DNA from: Flavobacterium sp. TR2
GTDB lineage: Bacteria; Bacteroidota; Bacteroidia; Flavobacteriales; Flavobacteriaceae
Length of the DNA: 64,000 nt
Assembly: GCF_025252405.1 (NCBI RefSeq)
Contig: NZ_CP104307.1
Span: 868,001-932,000 of the forward strand
Direction: 5' to 3'
The position numbers and the translations under genes were made by a program. The notes beneath the pieces are model-generated. The model worked only from the letters and a program-made list of their open reading frames with translations. It was not told where the DNA came from and ran no database searches. Below, one piece after another: positions 1-8,180 of the stretch. How positions within the stretch are numbered: the first letter of the stretch is position 1; every line of letters begins with the position of its first letter.

Positions 1-489
1 ATTTCTGAAAACTCAGATTTATTGCCTTCTGGACATAAAATTGGCGAAGCAGAATTGCTTTTCGCTAAAATCGAAGACGAAGAAATACAAAAACAAATAG
101 ATAAATTGGAAGCAACAAAAACAGCTAATCTAGCTGAAAGCAAACAACCAGATCCGCAAAAAGATTTAATTCAGTTTGAGGATTTTGCGAAAATGGATAT
201 TCGTATCGGAACTATTTTGGAAGCTGAAAAAATGCCGAAAGCAAACAAACTTTTGGTTCTTAAAGTAGATACTGGAATCGATGTTCGTACGATTGTTTCA
301 GGAATTGCAGAGAGTTTTTCGCCAGAAGAAATCATCGGAAAACGTGTTTCTGTATTGGCAAATCTTGCTCCAAGAGCTTTACGCGGTGTTGAAAGTCAAG
401 GAATGATCTTGATGACAACAAATGCTGAAGGAAAATTGGTTTTTGTAAATCCAGATGCTGATGCACCAAATGGAGCTACGGTAAATTAA
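1..489 (+). CDS. metG: Methionyl-tRNA synthetase, C-terminal part (cut by window edge)
   Basis: The reading frame is open from the first base, so this is the 3' end of a longer gene. The visible 162 residues hold a helical linker and then the tRNA-binding OB-fold (EMAP-II/Trbp111-like): FEDFAKMDIRIGTI, KANKLLVLKVDTG, IVSGIAESFSPEE, GKRVSVLANLAPRALRGVESQGM. This fusion is the usual C-terminus of bacterial MetG, which charges initiator and elongator tRNA-Met in the cytoplasm; the domain dimerises the enzyme and binds tRNA. The catalytic domain lies upstream of the window. A strong terminator follows. A free-standing Trbp111-like protein is unlikely, because the frame continues upstream and the linker is typical of MetG. 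Confidence 0.93.
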   Translation: MSENSDLLPSGHKIGEAELLFAKIEDEEIQKQIDKLEATKTANLAESKQPDPQKDLIQFEDFAKMDIRIGTILEAEKMPKANKLLVLKVDTGIDVRTIVSGIAESFSPEEIIGKRVSVLANLAPRALRGVESQGMILMTTNAEGKLVFVNPDADAPNGATVN

Positions 490-509
490 TCTTATACATT
501 TTATAAATG

Positions 510-548
510 GCGTGAATCAGTTAATGCAAATTGATTCACGCTTTTTTG
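510..548 (+). terminator. Rho-independent terminator of metG
   Basis: A 10-bp perfect stem pairs 510-519 with 532-541 (GCGTGAATCA arm) and is followed by a run of six T. It lies 21 nt after the metG stop. Confidence 0.9.
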
Positions 549-603
549 TTTAATTAAATGTAAATTTATTCCCTCAAAATAAAATGTTCCTCAAAAAATT
601 AAA

Positions 604-2199
604 ATGAAAAAAATTCTTATTCTACTATTATCAATTGTTTTATACAATTGCAGCAGTGACAAAAATACTGTTGATGAAACTGAAATATCCGAAGTAAAAT
701 TAACTGCAACTATTATTGAACCTATAAAAGAGAGGGATCTATCTTTTTATAATAATGGTACTGCGGGCATTTTTGAAGATCCAACAGTTAAAAAAAAATT
801 AAAAGCAAAAATAGTACTCTCTGATGATAGCAATTCCAAAACTAATTTAGCAATTAAGTGGAGAAGCAATATCGACGGATCACTTTATGAAGGAAAACCA
901 GACAACAATTTAGAAAGTGAAATTAATATCAATTTGACTAAAGGATTACATAAAATTTTCTTTGAGGTTTACAATAACAACAACCTTTTGATTAAGAAGG
1001 ACTCCATAACAATTTCAAATGCAATTAAACTTGAGGCATCCAATGATACAGGCAGATCGATAAATTTAAAATGGTCTAAATATGAAGGAAACAACTTTAT
1101 TTCTTATTTAGTGTATGGTAATAACTCCCAACCACTAGCTGAAATTACGGATATTAATAAATTAACTTACGAATATCTAGAAACAAAATCCTTAATCGAA
1201 AAACAGAAATATCAAATTGTAGTTAAAACTTCTAGCTCTCCAAGCGAAGTTATAGGAAGCAATATTGTCGAAATCATAACGGGTAATTTCATAGAATTTC
1301 AATACTATATTCCGAAAATGATTAAAGACGCTCAAAGATCAAAGATATATGCAATTGTTGCGCCTCAATATAACTCTGATAAGGCTGACAAATATGGTCT
1401 ATTGATAATTGATAGTAAAAATTTAAAAATTGAATCCCATATTTTAACCAATGAAAGGTTTTCAGATTTGGACATTTCACCTGATGGTCAATATTTATAT
1501 CTAACACAACGTTATATCGACAAATTAACGAAAGTTGACTTATCGACAATGTCTGTATATAACTTTCCAACACAAACAGGCGGCTGGGGTTTTCATAAAA
1601 TTGAAGCAGGAAATAATAATGTTTTATTCTGCCATAGAACACCTCCAACCTCAGGTGCTACGGGTATTTATACAATTAATGGAGCAAATGGAGATGCAAT
1701 TAACATTAGTTACAATGCATATATACACGGAGATATAGAATTTAATAGTAAAAACGGCAAATTATATATGGGAGAAAGTAATACTTCTTCCGGAGTAATT
1801 TATGCTAATACATACATTAATCAGGAATTAAAAATTGAAAAGAATTATCCGGTATTTCCTAATGGAGTTTTATATCCGGAACCGTTTCTTTTTATTTCAG
1901 AAGATAATGAATCCATTTTTTGGGAAAAGTATCAATTGGATTTAGGTCTTCAAGTAAAAAGAGAATTTAATACGAAAATGATAGCCGCAAGTCCGTCAAA
2001 TATCTATTTATCTGATCTAGAAAAAGTATATAACTATGATAATCTTTCTGTTATTTTCAGCTATCCCCCATTTCCATTAGATGATAATAGGAAATCCATT
2101 TTGTTTATTGATGACAACACTATAATTACCTGTAAAACTTATCAACCAAATGTAGTAGGAGAAGCTGCCCAAACTTATTTTTTCAAAATGAAAATTTAA
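604..2199 (+). CDS. Surface or periplasmic lipoprotein with beta-propeller-like region
   Basis: The 531-residue product starts with a lipoprotein signal (MKKILILLLSIVLYNCSS; predicted lipidated Cys16). Residues about 30-140 look like an Ig/PKD-type beta domain, about 140-225 like fibronectin type III (LKWSKYEGNNFISYLVY), and the rest like a YncE/WD-type propeller (DLDISPDGQYLYLTQRYIDKLTKVDLSTMSVY). I recognise no enzyme motif and infer an adhesive, binding or scaffold role at the envelope. The gene stands alone after the metG terminator. It is visibly more AT-rich than its neighbours (many AAA, AAT, ATA, TTA codons), which fits a variable or acquired surface gene. Confidence 0.75.
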   Translation: MKKILILLLSIVLYNCSSDKNTVDETEISEVKLTATIIEPIKERDLSFYNNGTAGIFEDPTVKKKLKAKIVLSDDSNSKTNLAIKWRSNIDGSLYEGKPDNNLESEININLTKGLHKIFFEVYNNNNLLIKKDSITISNAIKLEASNDTGRSINLKWSKYEGNNFISYLVYGNNSQPLAEITDINKLTYEYLETKSLIEKQKYQIVVKTSSSPSEVIGSNIVEIITGNFIEFQYYIPKMIKDAQRSKIYAIVAPQYNSDKADKYGLLIIDSKNLKIESHILTNERFSDLDISPDGQYLYLTQRYIDKLTKVDLSTMSVYNFPTQTGGWGFHKIEAGNNNVLFCHRTPPTSGATGIYTINGANGDAINISYNAYIHGDIEFNSKNGKLYMGESNTSSGVIYANTYINQELKIEKNYPVFPNGVLYPEPFLFISEDNESIFWEKYQLDLGLQVKREFNTKMIAASPSNIYLSDLEKVYNYDNLSVIFSYPPFPLDDNRKSILFIDDNTIITCKTYQPNVVGEAAQTYFFKMKI

Positions 2200-2273
2200 T
2201 AATTTGGGATTTACATTGAACAAACAACGAAGCTTTTAAAGAATTAAACCAGAATCTATTTATTAAACTAAAA

Positions 2274-3161
2274 ATGAAACTCACAAAACCAAGATTAGCT
2301 CTAATCTGCGGTATACTCTGCATATCTATTTTTCCGATATTGGTAAAATTGCGTTTAACGCCGGGATTGATTTCGGCGTTTTACCGAATGTTTTTTGCTG
2401 TAGTGTTGCTTTTGCCGTATGTTATTTTTAGCGGAAACTTTAAATTTCCAAAACCAAAATTTGCGCTTTTGGCGGTGCTTTGCGGTGTTTTGTTCTCGTC
2501 TGATGTTGCGGTTTGGAATATCGCCATTCAGGAATCGAGCGCGACTCAGGCTTCTTTATTGACCAATTTATCTCCAGTTTGGGTTGGCGTTGGCTCTTTC
2601 TTCTTTCTGAAAGCAAAACCTGCCACGAATTTCTGGATCGGGACCTTGGTCGCTTTATTTGGAATGATCACTTTGGTCGGTTTTGAATTTTTCATCGATT
2701 TAAACTTCGATAAAGCATTTCTATTTGCTGTTTTATCTGGCATTCTGTATTCCATTTACCTTTTGGTCAGCAAAAATGTGCTTTCAGAGGTTGATGTTCT
2801 TTCTTTTATGACCATTAGTTTATTTGCTTCAAGCATTTATTTAGGAATACTTTGCTATTCGCTAAACGAACCTTTTACTGGTTTTACCAATGCTGGCTGG
2901 TTTGTTCTGGTGCTTCAAGCGGTTATTTGCCAATTGTGCGCCTGGCTCTCGATCAGTTATGCTACGCAACATATGCGCGCGACTAGAGTTTCGTTGAGTT
3001 TATTGAGTCAAGCTGTAATTACCTCAATTTTGGCTTGGTTGTTTTTGGAAGAACAAATAACTTTACAGATGATTTTGGGCGGAATTATTCTTCTTTTCGG
3101 AATCCGGATTACTTTTTACGATAAAACGATTTCTTTGAAAAGGCTTTTTTCTAAAGATTAA
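2274..3161 (+). CDS. EamA/DMT-family membrane transporter
   Basis: The 295-residue protein is almost entirely hydrophobic, with about ten transmembrane helices arranged as two repeats of five, the EamA (drug/metabolite transporter) architecture. Typical elements are the N-terminal LRLTPGLISAFYRMFFA, the first-repeat SSATQASLLTNLSPVWVGVGSFFFL and the second-repeat MRATRVSLSLLSQAVITSILAWLFLEE. Family members export amino acids, metabolites or drugs across the inner membrane; the substrate cannot be read from sequence. It is followed by an intergenic stretch with a perfect palindrome and 9-nt word repeats rather than a classical terminator. Confidence 0.88.
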   Translation: MKLTKPRLALICGILCISIFPILVKLRLTPGLISAFYRMFFAVVLLLPYVIFSGNFKFPKPKFALLAVLCGVLFSSDVAVWNIAIQESSATQASLLTNLSPVWVGVGSFFFLKAKPATNFWIGTLVALFGMITLVGFEFFIDLNFDKAFLFAVLSGILYSIYLLVSKNVLSEVDVLSFMTISLFASSIYLGILCYSLNEPFTGFTNAGWFVLVLQAVICQLCAWLSISYATQHMRATRVSLSLLSQAVITSILAWLFLEEQITLQMILGGIILLFGIRITFYDKTISLKRLFSKD

Positions 3162-3225
3162 ATAAAAGGTTTCACGCAGATAATACAGATTTTAGCAGAT
3201 TTTAAAAATCATTTAAATCTTAATA

Positions 3226-3243
3226 TCCCGATAGCTATCGGGA
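3226..3243. repeat. 18-bp perfect palindrome (REP-like)
   Basis: TCCCGATAGCTATCGGGA is a perfect palindrome in the gap after the EamA gene. Related TCCCGA...TCGGGA palindromes occur in this window at 52629-52644 and 61834-61849, and inside the nested repeat at 7845-7896. Confidence 0.8.
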
Positions 3244-3254
3244 GTGGCGAAAAA

Positions 3255-3281
3255 AATTCGTGCAATTCGTTTAATTCGTGG
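3255..3281. repeat. Three 9-nt phased repeats, AATTCG-type
   Basis: Units start at 3255, 3264 and 3273; each is AATTCG followed by three bases (TGC, TTT, TGG). The same word appears with 9-nt phase near 17110 and with 8-nt phase at 54179-54194. Function unknown. Confidence 0.75.
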
Positions 3282-3325
3282 CAAAAAACAAACCTGAAAC
3301 AAAAAACACTTGAAACAAAAACACC

Positions 3326-4033
3326 ATGTTACATAAATCTAAAATACCAAACCTAAAAGTAATCGCATTTGATGCCGATGATACTTTGTTTGTAAACGAA
3401 CCTTATTTTCAAGAAACCGAACATAAATTTTGCGCTTTGATGGAAGATTATCTTTCGCATCAGGGCATTTCGCAAGAACTGTTTAAAATTGAAATTGCCA
3501 ATCTGCCTTTGTATGGCTACGGAATCAAAGGGTACATTCTTTCGATGATTGAAGCGGCAATGAATATTTCCAACAATACCATTCCGATGGAAGTCATTCA
3601 AAAAATCATTCAATACGGAAAAGAATTACTCGAAAAACCAATCGAATTGCTGGACGGTATCGAAGAAACTCTTGAAGCTTTAAAAGGCAAATACAAATTG
3701 GTTGTGGCAACAAAAGGCGATTTAAAAGATCAGCACAGCAAACTGCATCGTTCTGGTTTGGGTCATTATTTCCACCATATTGAGGTAATGTCAGACAAAC
3801 AAGAAATTGATTATCAAAAATTGCTTGGCCGTTTGGATATTCAGGCGCATGAGTTTTTGATGATCGGAAATTCATTAAAATCAGATGTTCTGCCTGTTTT
3901 AGGAATTGGCGGTTATGCGGTCCATATTCCGTTTCACACCACTTGGGAGCACGAAAAAATTAATCACACTATAGAACACGAGCATTTCAGTTCATTTGAA
4001 ACTATTGCAGAAGTGGTTCCGAATTTATTATAA
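3326..4033 (+). CDS. HAD-superfamily hydrolase
   Basis: The 235-residue cytoplasmic protein shows the four HAD motifs: motif I AFDADDTLF (nucleophile Asp16, acid/base Asp18), motif II VVATKGD, a conserved lysine near SDKQEIDYQKLL, and motif IV MIGNSLKSDVLPV. The insertion between motifs I and II is a helical cap (about residues 30-105), so small phosphorylated metabolites are the likely substrates. Its stop codon overlaps the start of the next gene by one base (TAATG), indicating translational coupling with the acetyltransferase-like gene. The start at 3326 gives a sensible N-terminus just ahead of motif I. Confidence 0.88.
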   Translation: MLHKSKIPNLKVIAFDADDTLFVNEPYFQETEHKFCALMEDYLSHQGISQELFKIEIANLPLYGYGIKGYILSMIEAAMNISNNTIPMEVIQKIIQYGKELLEKPIELLDGIEETLEALKGKYKLVVATKGDLKDQHSKLHRSGLGHYFHHIEVMSDKQEIDYQKLLGRLDIQAHEFLMIGNSLKSDVLPVLGIGGYAVHIPFHTTWEHEKINHTIEHEHFSSFETIAEVVPNLL

Positions 4034-4662
4034 TGAAAACACTTTTTGACCTAGAAAATTGGAATAGAAAAGAGCATTTTTTCCATTTTAAACAAATGGA
4101 AGAGCCTTTTTTTGGCGCAACGGTAGAAATTGATTGCACCAAAGCGTATCAAACCGCAAAAAGCATCAATGCTTCTTTTTTCATTTTCTATTTGCATAAA
4201 ACTTTAGCAGCGGTAAACGCAATCGAAAATTTTAAATATCGCATTTCAGAAAACCAGATTTACATCAACGACCGTATCGACGCTTCGGCAACTATTGGAC
4301 GTGAAGATGGCACTTTTGGGTTTTCTCTAATTGAATATCATCCAGATTTTAAAACGTTTGAGCAAACAGCTTTAACTGAAATTGAACGCATCCAGAATAC
4401 AACCGGACTTTTCACCCGATCTTTTGATGATGATAATCTGATTCATTTTTCGGCAATTCCGTGGCTGAATTTCAGTTCGATAACCCATGCGCGCAGTTTT
4501 ACGTATCCAGACAGCTGTCCTAAAATTTCATTTGGAAAAATGATGGTTTCTGAAACGGGGAAAAGAACCATGTCGATGGCGGTTTATGTACATCATGCTT
4601 TGATGGACGGAATGCACGTTGGCCAATTTGTAGATCTTTTTCAAGAGCTTATGAATCAATAA
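4033..4662 (+). CDS. Chloramphenicol acetyltransferase-like (CatA-fold) protein
   Basis: The 209 residues match the CAT fold over full length: N-terminal LENWNRKEHFFHFKQMEEPFFGATVEIDCTKAYQ, middle FGFSLIEYHPDFKTFEQTA, PWLNFSSITHARSF, and the C-terminal active-site motif VHHALMDGMHVGQFVDLFQ with the catalytic HHxxxDG histidine. CatA enzymes acetylate chloramphenicol with acetyl-CoA as trimers, but many chromosomal flavobacterial members probably act on other small molecules. Coupling to a HAD phosphatase by a 1-nt overlap suggests a housekeeping metabolic role rather than a dedicated resistance gene. No mobile element is nearby. Confidence 0.82.
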   Translation: MKTLFDLENWNRKEHFFHFKQMEEPFFGATVEIDCTKAYQTAKSINASFFIFYLHKTLAAVNAIENFKYRISENQIYINDRIDASATIGREDGTFGFSLIEYHPDFKTFEQTALTEIERIQNTTGLFTRSFDDDNLIHFSAIPWLNFSSITHARSFTYPDSCPKISFGKMMVSETGKRTMSMAVYVHHALMDGMHVGQFVDLFQELMNQ

Positions 4663-4695
4663 TAAACGGAATGATTTTTGCGCCCTAAAAAACAT

Positions 4696-6090
4696 ATGAA
4701 GCGAACTTTTCTTTTTTTGTTTTTAATCTCCAGTACTGTTCTATTAAGTCAGACGGTACTGTCTTCTTATGCGATTGATTTAAAAAACAAAATAGGACAA
4801 TCTGAAATCATGGCTGGCGAAAATACTGCTACTCATGATGTGTTTGTTTTTGCAGCGAGCGCAGACAGCCTTTCCATATTAAAATACAATAGCGCTTTAT
4901 TTTTAAGAGATAAATTTGCCACATCCCGCCAGTACATTGAAAACAGATCGTTGATGGGGTATAGTTTCAGCGAAGACGGAAATCCGACTTTATATTGGTT
5001 TTCGGAAGAAGAAAAATCCATCATTCTGATTAAATATTATCTGGAAAATAAAACTACAAGAGCATTAAAATTTAAAATTCCGCTAGAAGACAACTATCTC
5101 TTAACACAATATCAGAGAGACAATAATTTCTATTTATTACTGCAGAGCAAAACAAAACAGGCATTGACTGCTTTTGTTTTTAAAAATGGTTTGGCAGAGG
5201 AAAGATTTTTGGATTTCAGTTCTTTCAAATTCATAGACAGGAAAACCCAGCCGAGAACATTCAGCCAGATTTTGTATGAAAACCCGATCGAGAAAATGGA
5301 TTCTGGCGAATATAATGCGTTAAATAAAGTTACTGCCAAAAGCAAAATTTACACGCTTCCTAACCGTTTGATTCTAACTTTAGACCAAAGTTTTAGAAAA
5401 ACGCAATTGTTTGACATTAATTTAGAAAATCAGGAAATAAAAGAGAAGACGTTTATGAAACCTGTTGGAGAGAAAAATCCAAAGACCTCCAATTCTTTTT
5501 ACCATGAAAATAAATTGTATCAGATCAATGTTAACGCTGACGAACTTTTGTTTGATATAAAAGATTATGAATCTGGCGAATCTATAAAATCATTTGCCAT
5601 TACAAAAAAAGATACAATCCGTTTTGCCAATTCTCCTTTACTGATGCAGATTGAGGACCGCGCACCTAAACAATTAAAGAATACGGCAAAGTTTTTAAAA
5701 GCATTGTCTTCTCTTGATGCAGGGCTTTCGGTTTATAAAAACCAAAAAAATCTCTTTATCACTTTAGGAGGTTCGGGCAGTGATTTAAAATCGGTTTCAT
5801 TGAATGGCTTTAATTTTAATGATCCTTTTGGAGATTTCCCTTCAAACAGCTATTACAATATTCAAACCAACTATTCTGTCTTTCTTGAAAGCATTTGGAC
5901 CAAAAAACTCGAATTAACCCAAGCAACGCACGAACCTTTTGCTGCTGATAAAGTGTACTATTTCTTAGATTCTCACAAAGAAGCGGCACTTTCTAGTACG
6001 CTCAAACTTAATAATTACATTATTCTAAGTTATTACGACATTGTTGCAAAACAGCTAGTTTTACGCAAATTCGCAGATGGATTTGACTAA
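4696..6090 (+). CDS. Secreted protein of unknown function
   Basis: I start this 464-residue protein at ATG 4696, where a clean signal peptide begins (MKRTFLFLFLISSTVLLSQ); an upstream TTG at 4678 would add a charged leader that spoils it. The mature part is mostly beta-strand-like with repeated motifs of the type DxFVFAASADSLSILKYN, NFYLLLQSKTKQALTAFVF and NLFITLGGSGSDLKSVSLNG, suggesting a propeller-like or beta-sandwich fold. I do not recognise a family or catalytic motif, and there is no C-terminal sorting tail. It lies 33 nt after the CAT-like gene and may be cotranscribed with it. Confidence 0.7.
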   Translation: MKRTFLFLFLISSTVLLSQTVLSSYAIDLKNKIGQSEIMAGENTATHDVFVFAASADSLSILKYNSALFLRDKFATSRQYIENRSLMGYSFSEDGNPTLYWFSEEEKSIILIKYYLENKTTRALKFKIPLEDNYLLTQYQRDNNFYLLLQSKTKQALTAFVFKNGLAEERFLDFSSFKFIDRKTQPRTFSQILYENPIEKMDSGEYNALNKVTAKSKIYTLPNRLILTLDQSFRKTQLFDINLENQEIKEKTFMKPVGEKNPKTSNSFYHENKLYQINVNADELLFDIKDYESGESIKSFAITKKDTIRFANSPLLMQIEDRAPKQLKNTAKFLKALSSLDAGLSVYKNQKNLFITLGGSGSDLKSVSLNGFNFNDPFGDFPSNSYYNIQTNYSVFLESIWTKKLELTQATHEPFAADKVYYFLDSHKEAALSSTLKLNNYIILSYYDIVAKQLVLRKFADGFD

Positions 6091-6185
6091 ATAAATTCGT
6101 TTTTAAAAGCATACTGCAAAACCACCGGTTGATGGGATATTTCTTATTCTCTAAATTTAGTAAGAGTTAATCCAAAAGTCTAATG

Positions 6186-6203
6186 TTTTCGAGCTCTCGA
6201 AAA
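6186..6203. promoter_or_regulatory. Operator-like palindrome upstream of ferritin
   Basis: Two 8-bp arms, TTTTCGAG and CTCGAAAA, are separated by 2 nt and lie 47 nt before the ferritin start. A weak -7-like TAATTTTA sits downstream of the palindrome. A dimeric regulator site is the likely reading; which regulator is unknown. Confidence 0.4.
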
Positions 6204-6249
6204 AATGAAGTGAATAATTTTTCTTAATTTTACAAAAAAGATACTTATT

Positions 6250-6768
6250 ATGTTAGCAAAAAATATTGAATCGGCTTTAAACAAGCAAATCCGCATAGAA
6301 GCAGAATCTTCACAAACTTATCTTTCTATGGCTTGTTGGGCTGAAGTGCAAGGATTAGAGGGAATTGCTCAATTCATGTACACACAGTCAGACGAAGAGC
6401 GAGCGCATATGCTTAAATTGGTAAAGTATGTAAACGAACGTGGAGGGCACGCTCAGGTAACAGATCTTAAAGCGCCAAAAACAACTTACACCACTTTCAA
6501 AGAGATGTTTGAGGAGCTATATAACCACGAACTTTTTGTTTCGAAATCTATTAACGAATTGGTGCACATTACCTTTGAAGAAAGAGATTATGCTACACAC
6601 AATTTCTTGCAATGGTACGTTTCTGAACAAATTGAAGAAGAAGCTACTGCTAAATCTATTTTAGATAAAATTAACTTGATTGGCGATGATAAAGGCGGAC
6701 TTTACTTGTTTGATCGTGATATTCAGCAATTAACAGTTACGAGTTCAATCGCTATCAATCCTAAATAA
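6250..6768 (+). CDS. ftnA: Non-haem ferritin
   Basis: The 172-residue protein has the length and four-helix pattern of bacterial ferritin, with the ferroxidase-centre residues in EAESSQTYLSMACWAEVQG, SDEERAHMLKLVKYVNERGG and QWYVSEQIEEEATAKSILDKI. It oxidises Fe(II) with oxygen or peroxide and stores ferric iron in a 24-mer shell in the cytoplasm. It has its own upstream region with an operator-like palindrome, so iron- or redox-dependent control is plausible. A tiny Cys-rich gene follows on the same strand with its own promoter. Confidence 0.93.
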   Translation: MLAKNIESALNKQIRIEAESSQTYLSMACWAEVQGLEGIAQFMYTQSDEERAHMLKLVKYVNERGGHAQVTDLKAPKTTYTTFKEMFEELYNHELFVSKSINELVHITFEERDYATHNFLQWYVSEQIEEEATAKSILDKINLIGDDKGGLYLFDRDIQQLTVTSSIAINPK

Positions 6769-6814
6769 AAAAGTTAAAGTTTATTTAGAACATTTAAAAA
6801 TAACTTTTTTCTTT

Positions 6815-6822
6815 TATATTTG
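6815..6822 (+). promoter_or_regulatory. Bacteroidota -7 promoter element (TATATTTG)
   Basis: TATATTTG matches the TAnnTTTG consensus exactly. Transcription would begin a few bases downstream, followed by GAGGAAAA as a ribosome binding site and a GTG start at 6850. It overlaps the upstream TTG at 6820, which rules that TTG out as the start of the small gene. Confidence 0.7.
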
Positions 6823-6849
6823 TCTCTGTTTTTAATACACCGAGGAAAA

Positions 6850-7035
6850 GTGAGCAAGAAAGAAAAAGACAAGGACAAAAAAAAGGATAAAAAGAAAAAG
6901 AAAAACAAAGATATCCTTGATAAAATTAAGAAGATTGAGAACTGTAAATCTTCTTGCTGTGAGAAATATAAAAAGAGCGAAAAGAAACGCTGCTCGCGCT
7001 GTCCTATGTTCGATTTATTCAAAAAAACTGCTTAA
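6850..7035 (+). CDS. Small Lys-rich, Cys-rich protein
   Basis: The GTG at 6850 is preceded by GAGGAAAA and gives 61 residues. Residues 2-30 are a highly charged lysine/aspartate tract. The C-terminal half carries five cysteines (C32, C36, C37, C48, C51) as CxxxCC and CxxC, ending CSRCPMFDLFKK. I recall very similar unnamed short proteins in other flavobacteria, and the CxxC pairs suggest a zinc or Fe-S knob, but I cannot name a function. It sits between ferritin and a strong terminator, with its own -7 element, so it is a real independent gene and not a tail of the ferritin transcript. Confidence 0.75.
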   Translation: MSKKEKDKDKKKDKKKKKNKDILDKIKKIENCKSSCCEKYKKSEKKRCSRCPMFDLFKKTA

Positions 7036-7050
7036 CGCGATATAGAAAAA

Positions 7051-7078
7051 CCCATCAGATTTCTCTGGTGGGTTTTTT
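7051..7078 (+). terminator. Rho-independent terminator
   Basis: CCCATCAG (7051-7058) pairs with CTGGTGGG (7065-7072) with one G-T pair, followed by six T. It ends the small Cys-rich gene. Confidence 0.85.
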
Positions 7079-7120
7079 AGTTTTAAATTGCAGTCTATTT
7101 CCGATTTTTAAAGTCCATAT

Positions 7121-7813
7121 ATGAAAAACAGCATAACAATTCCCAAATCTAGTCTTGATTTTTTGGTTCAGCTAAAAGAAAACAACAACAAAGCTTGGTT
7201 TGAAGCGCATAAACCGCAATATCTGAAAGAACTCAATCATATCGAAAATTTTGCGGGCGCCTTACTGAAAGAACTTTCCAAAACAGATGTTTTAGAAAAT
7301 GCTTCGGGCAAGAAAAGTGTCTACAGAATCTACCGCGACATTCGTTTTTCTAAAGATAAAACTCCTTTTAAGACATTTTGGGGCGGAAGTTATACGCGCG
7401 CAACAGCAGCGCGTCGCGGCGGCTATTATTTTCATCTGGAAAAAGGAAACAGCTTTTTTGCCGGGGGTTTTTGGGGACCAAATGCCGCAGATTTAAAACG
7501 AATACGAACTGAGTTTGCCCATGATCCCGAAACTTTTCAAGAAATATTGAATTCAGAATCATTCAAAAGCAATTTTGGCGTTTTGCAAGGCGAACAGCTC
7601 AAAACAAAACCAAAAGGCTTTGATGTGGATCATCCCGCTATTGACTTGCTTCGCTTCAAACAATTTTTGGTGATAAAACGCTTTACTGATGAAGAAGTAT
7701 TGAGTCCGCAATTTTTAGAACTGGCTTTAGACGCTTTCAAAAACATGAGACCTTTTTTCGATTACATGAGCGAAGTTCTTACGACTGATGCTAACGGGGT
7801 TTCTATTTTATAA
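7121..7813 (+). CDS. DUF2461 (TIGR02453-type) family protein
   Basis: The 230 residues fit the DUF2461 family over full length: FLVQLKENNNKAWFEAHKPQYLKEL at the N-terminus, the invariant-looking YRIYRDIRFSKDKTPFKTFWGG, and GGYYFHLEKGNSFFAGGFWGP with the family's A/G-G-x-W pattern. The biochemical role is not established to my knowledge. It is cytoplasmic, with no signal or membrane segment. The gene is followed by a terminator hairpin whose loop has been enlarged by a GC-rich repeat. Confidence 0.88.
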   Translation: MKNSITIPKSSLDFLVQLKENNNKAWFEAHKPQYLKELNHIENFAGALLKELSKTDVLENASGKKSVYRIYRDIRFSKDKTPFKTFWGGSYTRATAARRGGYYFHLEKGNSFFAGGFWGPNAADLKRIRTEFAHDPETFQEILNSESFKSNFGVLQGEQLKTKPKGFDVDHPAIDLLRFKQFLVIKRFTDEEVLSPQFLELALDAFKNMRPFFDYMSEVLTTDANGVSIL

Positions 7814-8180
7814 AACCACTTTTTAAAAAGTATAAAACCCGACAGTCCCGATCCCGTCCCGAAGTTTCGGGATCGGGACGGGATCGGGACGGGATAAAAA
7901 CTTGTCGGGTTTAATTAATCATCCTTTAATCCTAAAAGCATTTTATTCCGTAGGAATGTCCCATGGTTGAATTCGATTTGGATTATGGTTTAACATTTAC
8001 CGACGAGATATTCCTAGCGGAATATTAAACCTTTATCTACTCTGCAATAAAATTCATTTCTTTTTCTACTACTACTACCGACGAGATATTCCTAGCGGAA
8101 TATTAAATCTTATTTGCTCTGCAATAAAATTCATTTCTTTTTCTACGACCGACGAGATATTCCTAGCGGAATATTAAACC
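7814..8180. repeat. Repeat-filled 367-nt gap: GC-rich hairpin and three tandem units copied from the ssb end
   Basis: No gene is credible here. After the hairpin at 7835-7912 come three direct repeats starting at 7999, 8077 and 8148 (spacings 78 and 71 nt). Each begins ACCGACGAGATATTCCTAGC and contains the inverted repeat ATATTCC-TAGC-GGAATAT. After it, each unit continues with the sequence that in the third unit is the last codons of ssb on the minus strand (GCAATAAAAT...). Units one and two are thus decayed copies of the ssb 3' end plus its downstream palindrome. A related ATTCC-GTA-GGAAT palindrome lies at about 7949. Confidence 0.75.
7835..7912 (+). terminator. Terminator-like hairpin carrying a REP-like repeat in its loop
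   Basis: AAACCCGACA (7835-7844) pairs with TGTCGGGTTT (7903-7912). The loop holds a GC-rich block (7846-7895) built from CCCGATCCCG, TCCCGAA and their complements, which itself folds into a hairpin. The T-run after the outer stem is short. Confidence 0.6.

Noticed and set aside
4033..4662. A dedicated chloramphenicol resistance gene
   Set aside because: The CAT fold and active site are clear, but it is translationally coupled to a HAD phosphatase with no mobile element, so a native metabolic role is at least as likely.
6820..6849. TTG start for the small Lys/Cys-rich gene
   Set aside because: The TTG lies within the -7 element, so it would not be transcribed; GTG 6850 has a proper ribosome-binding sequence.
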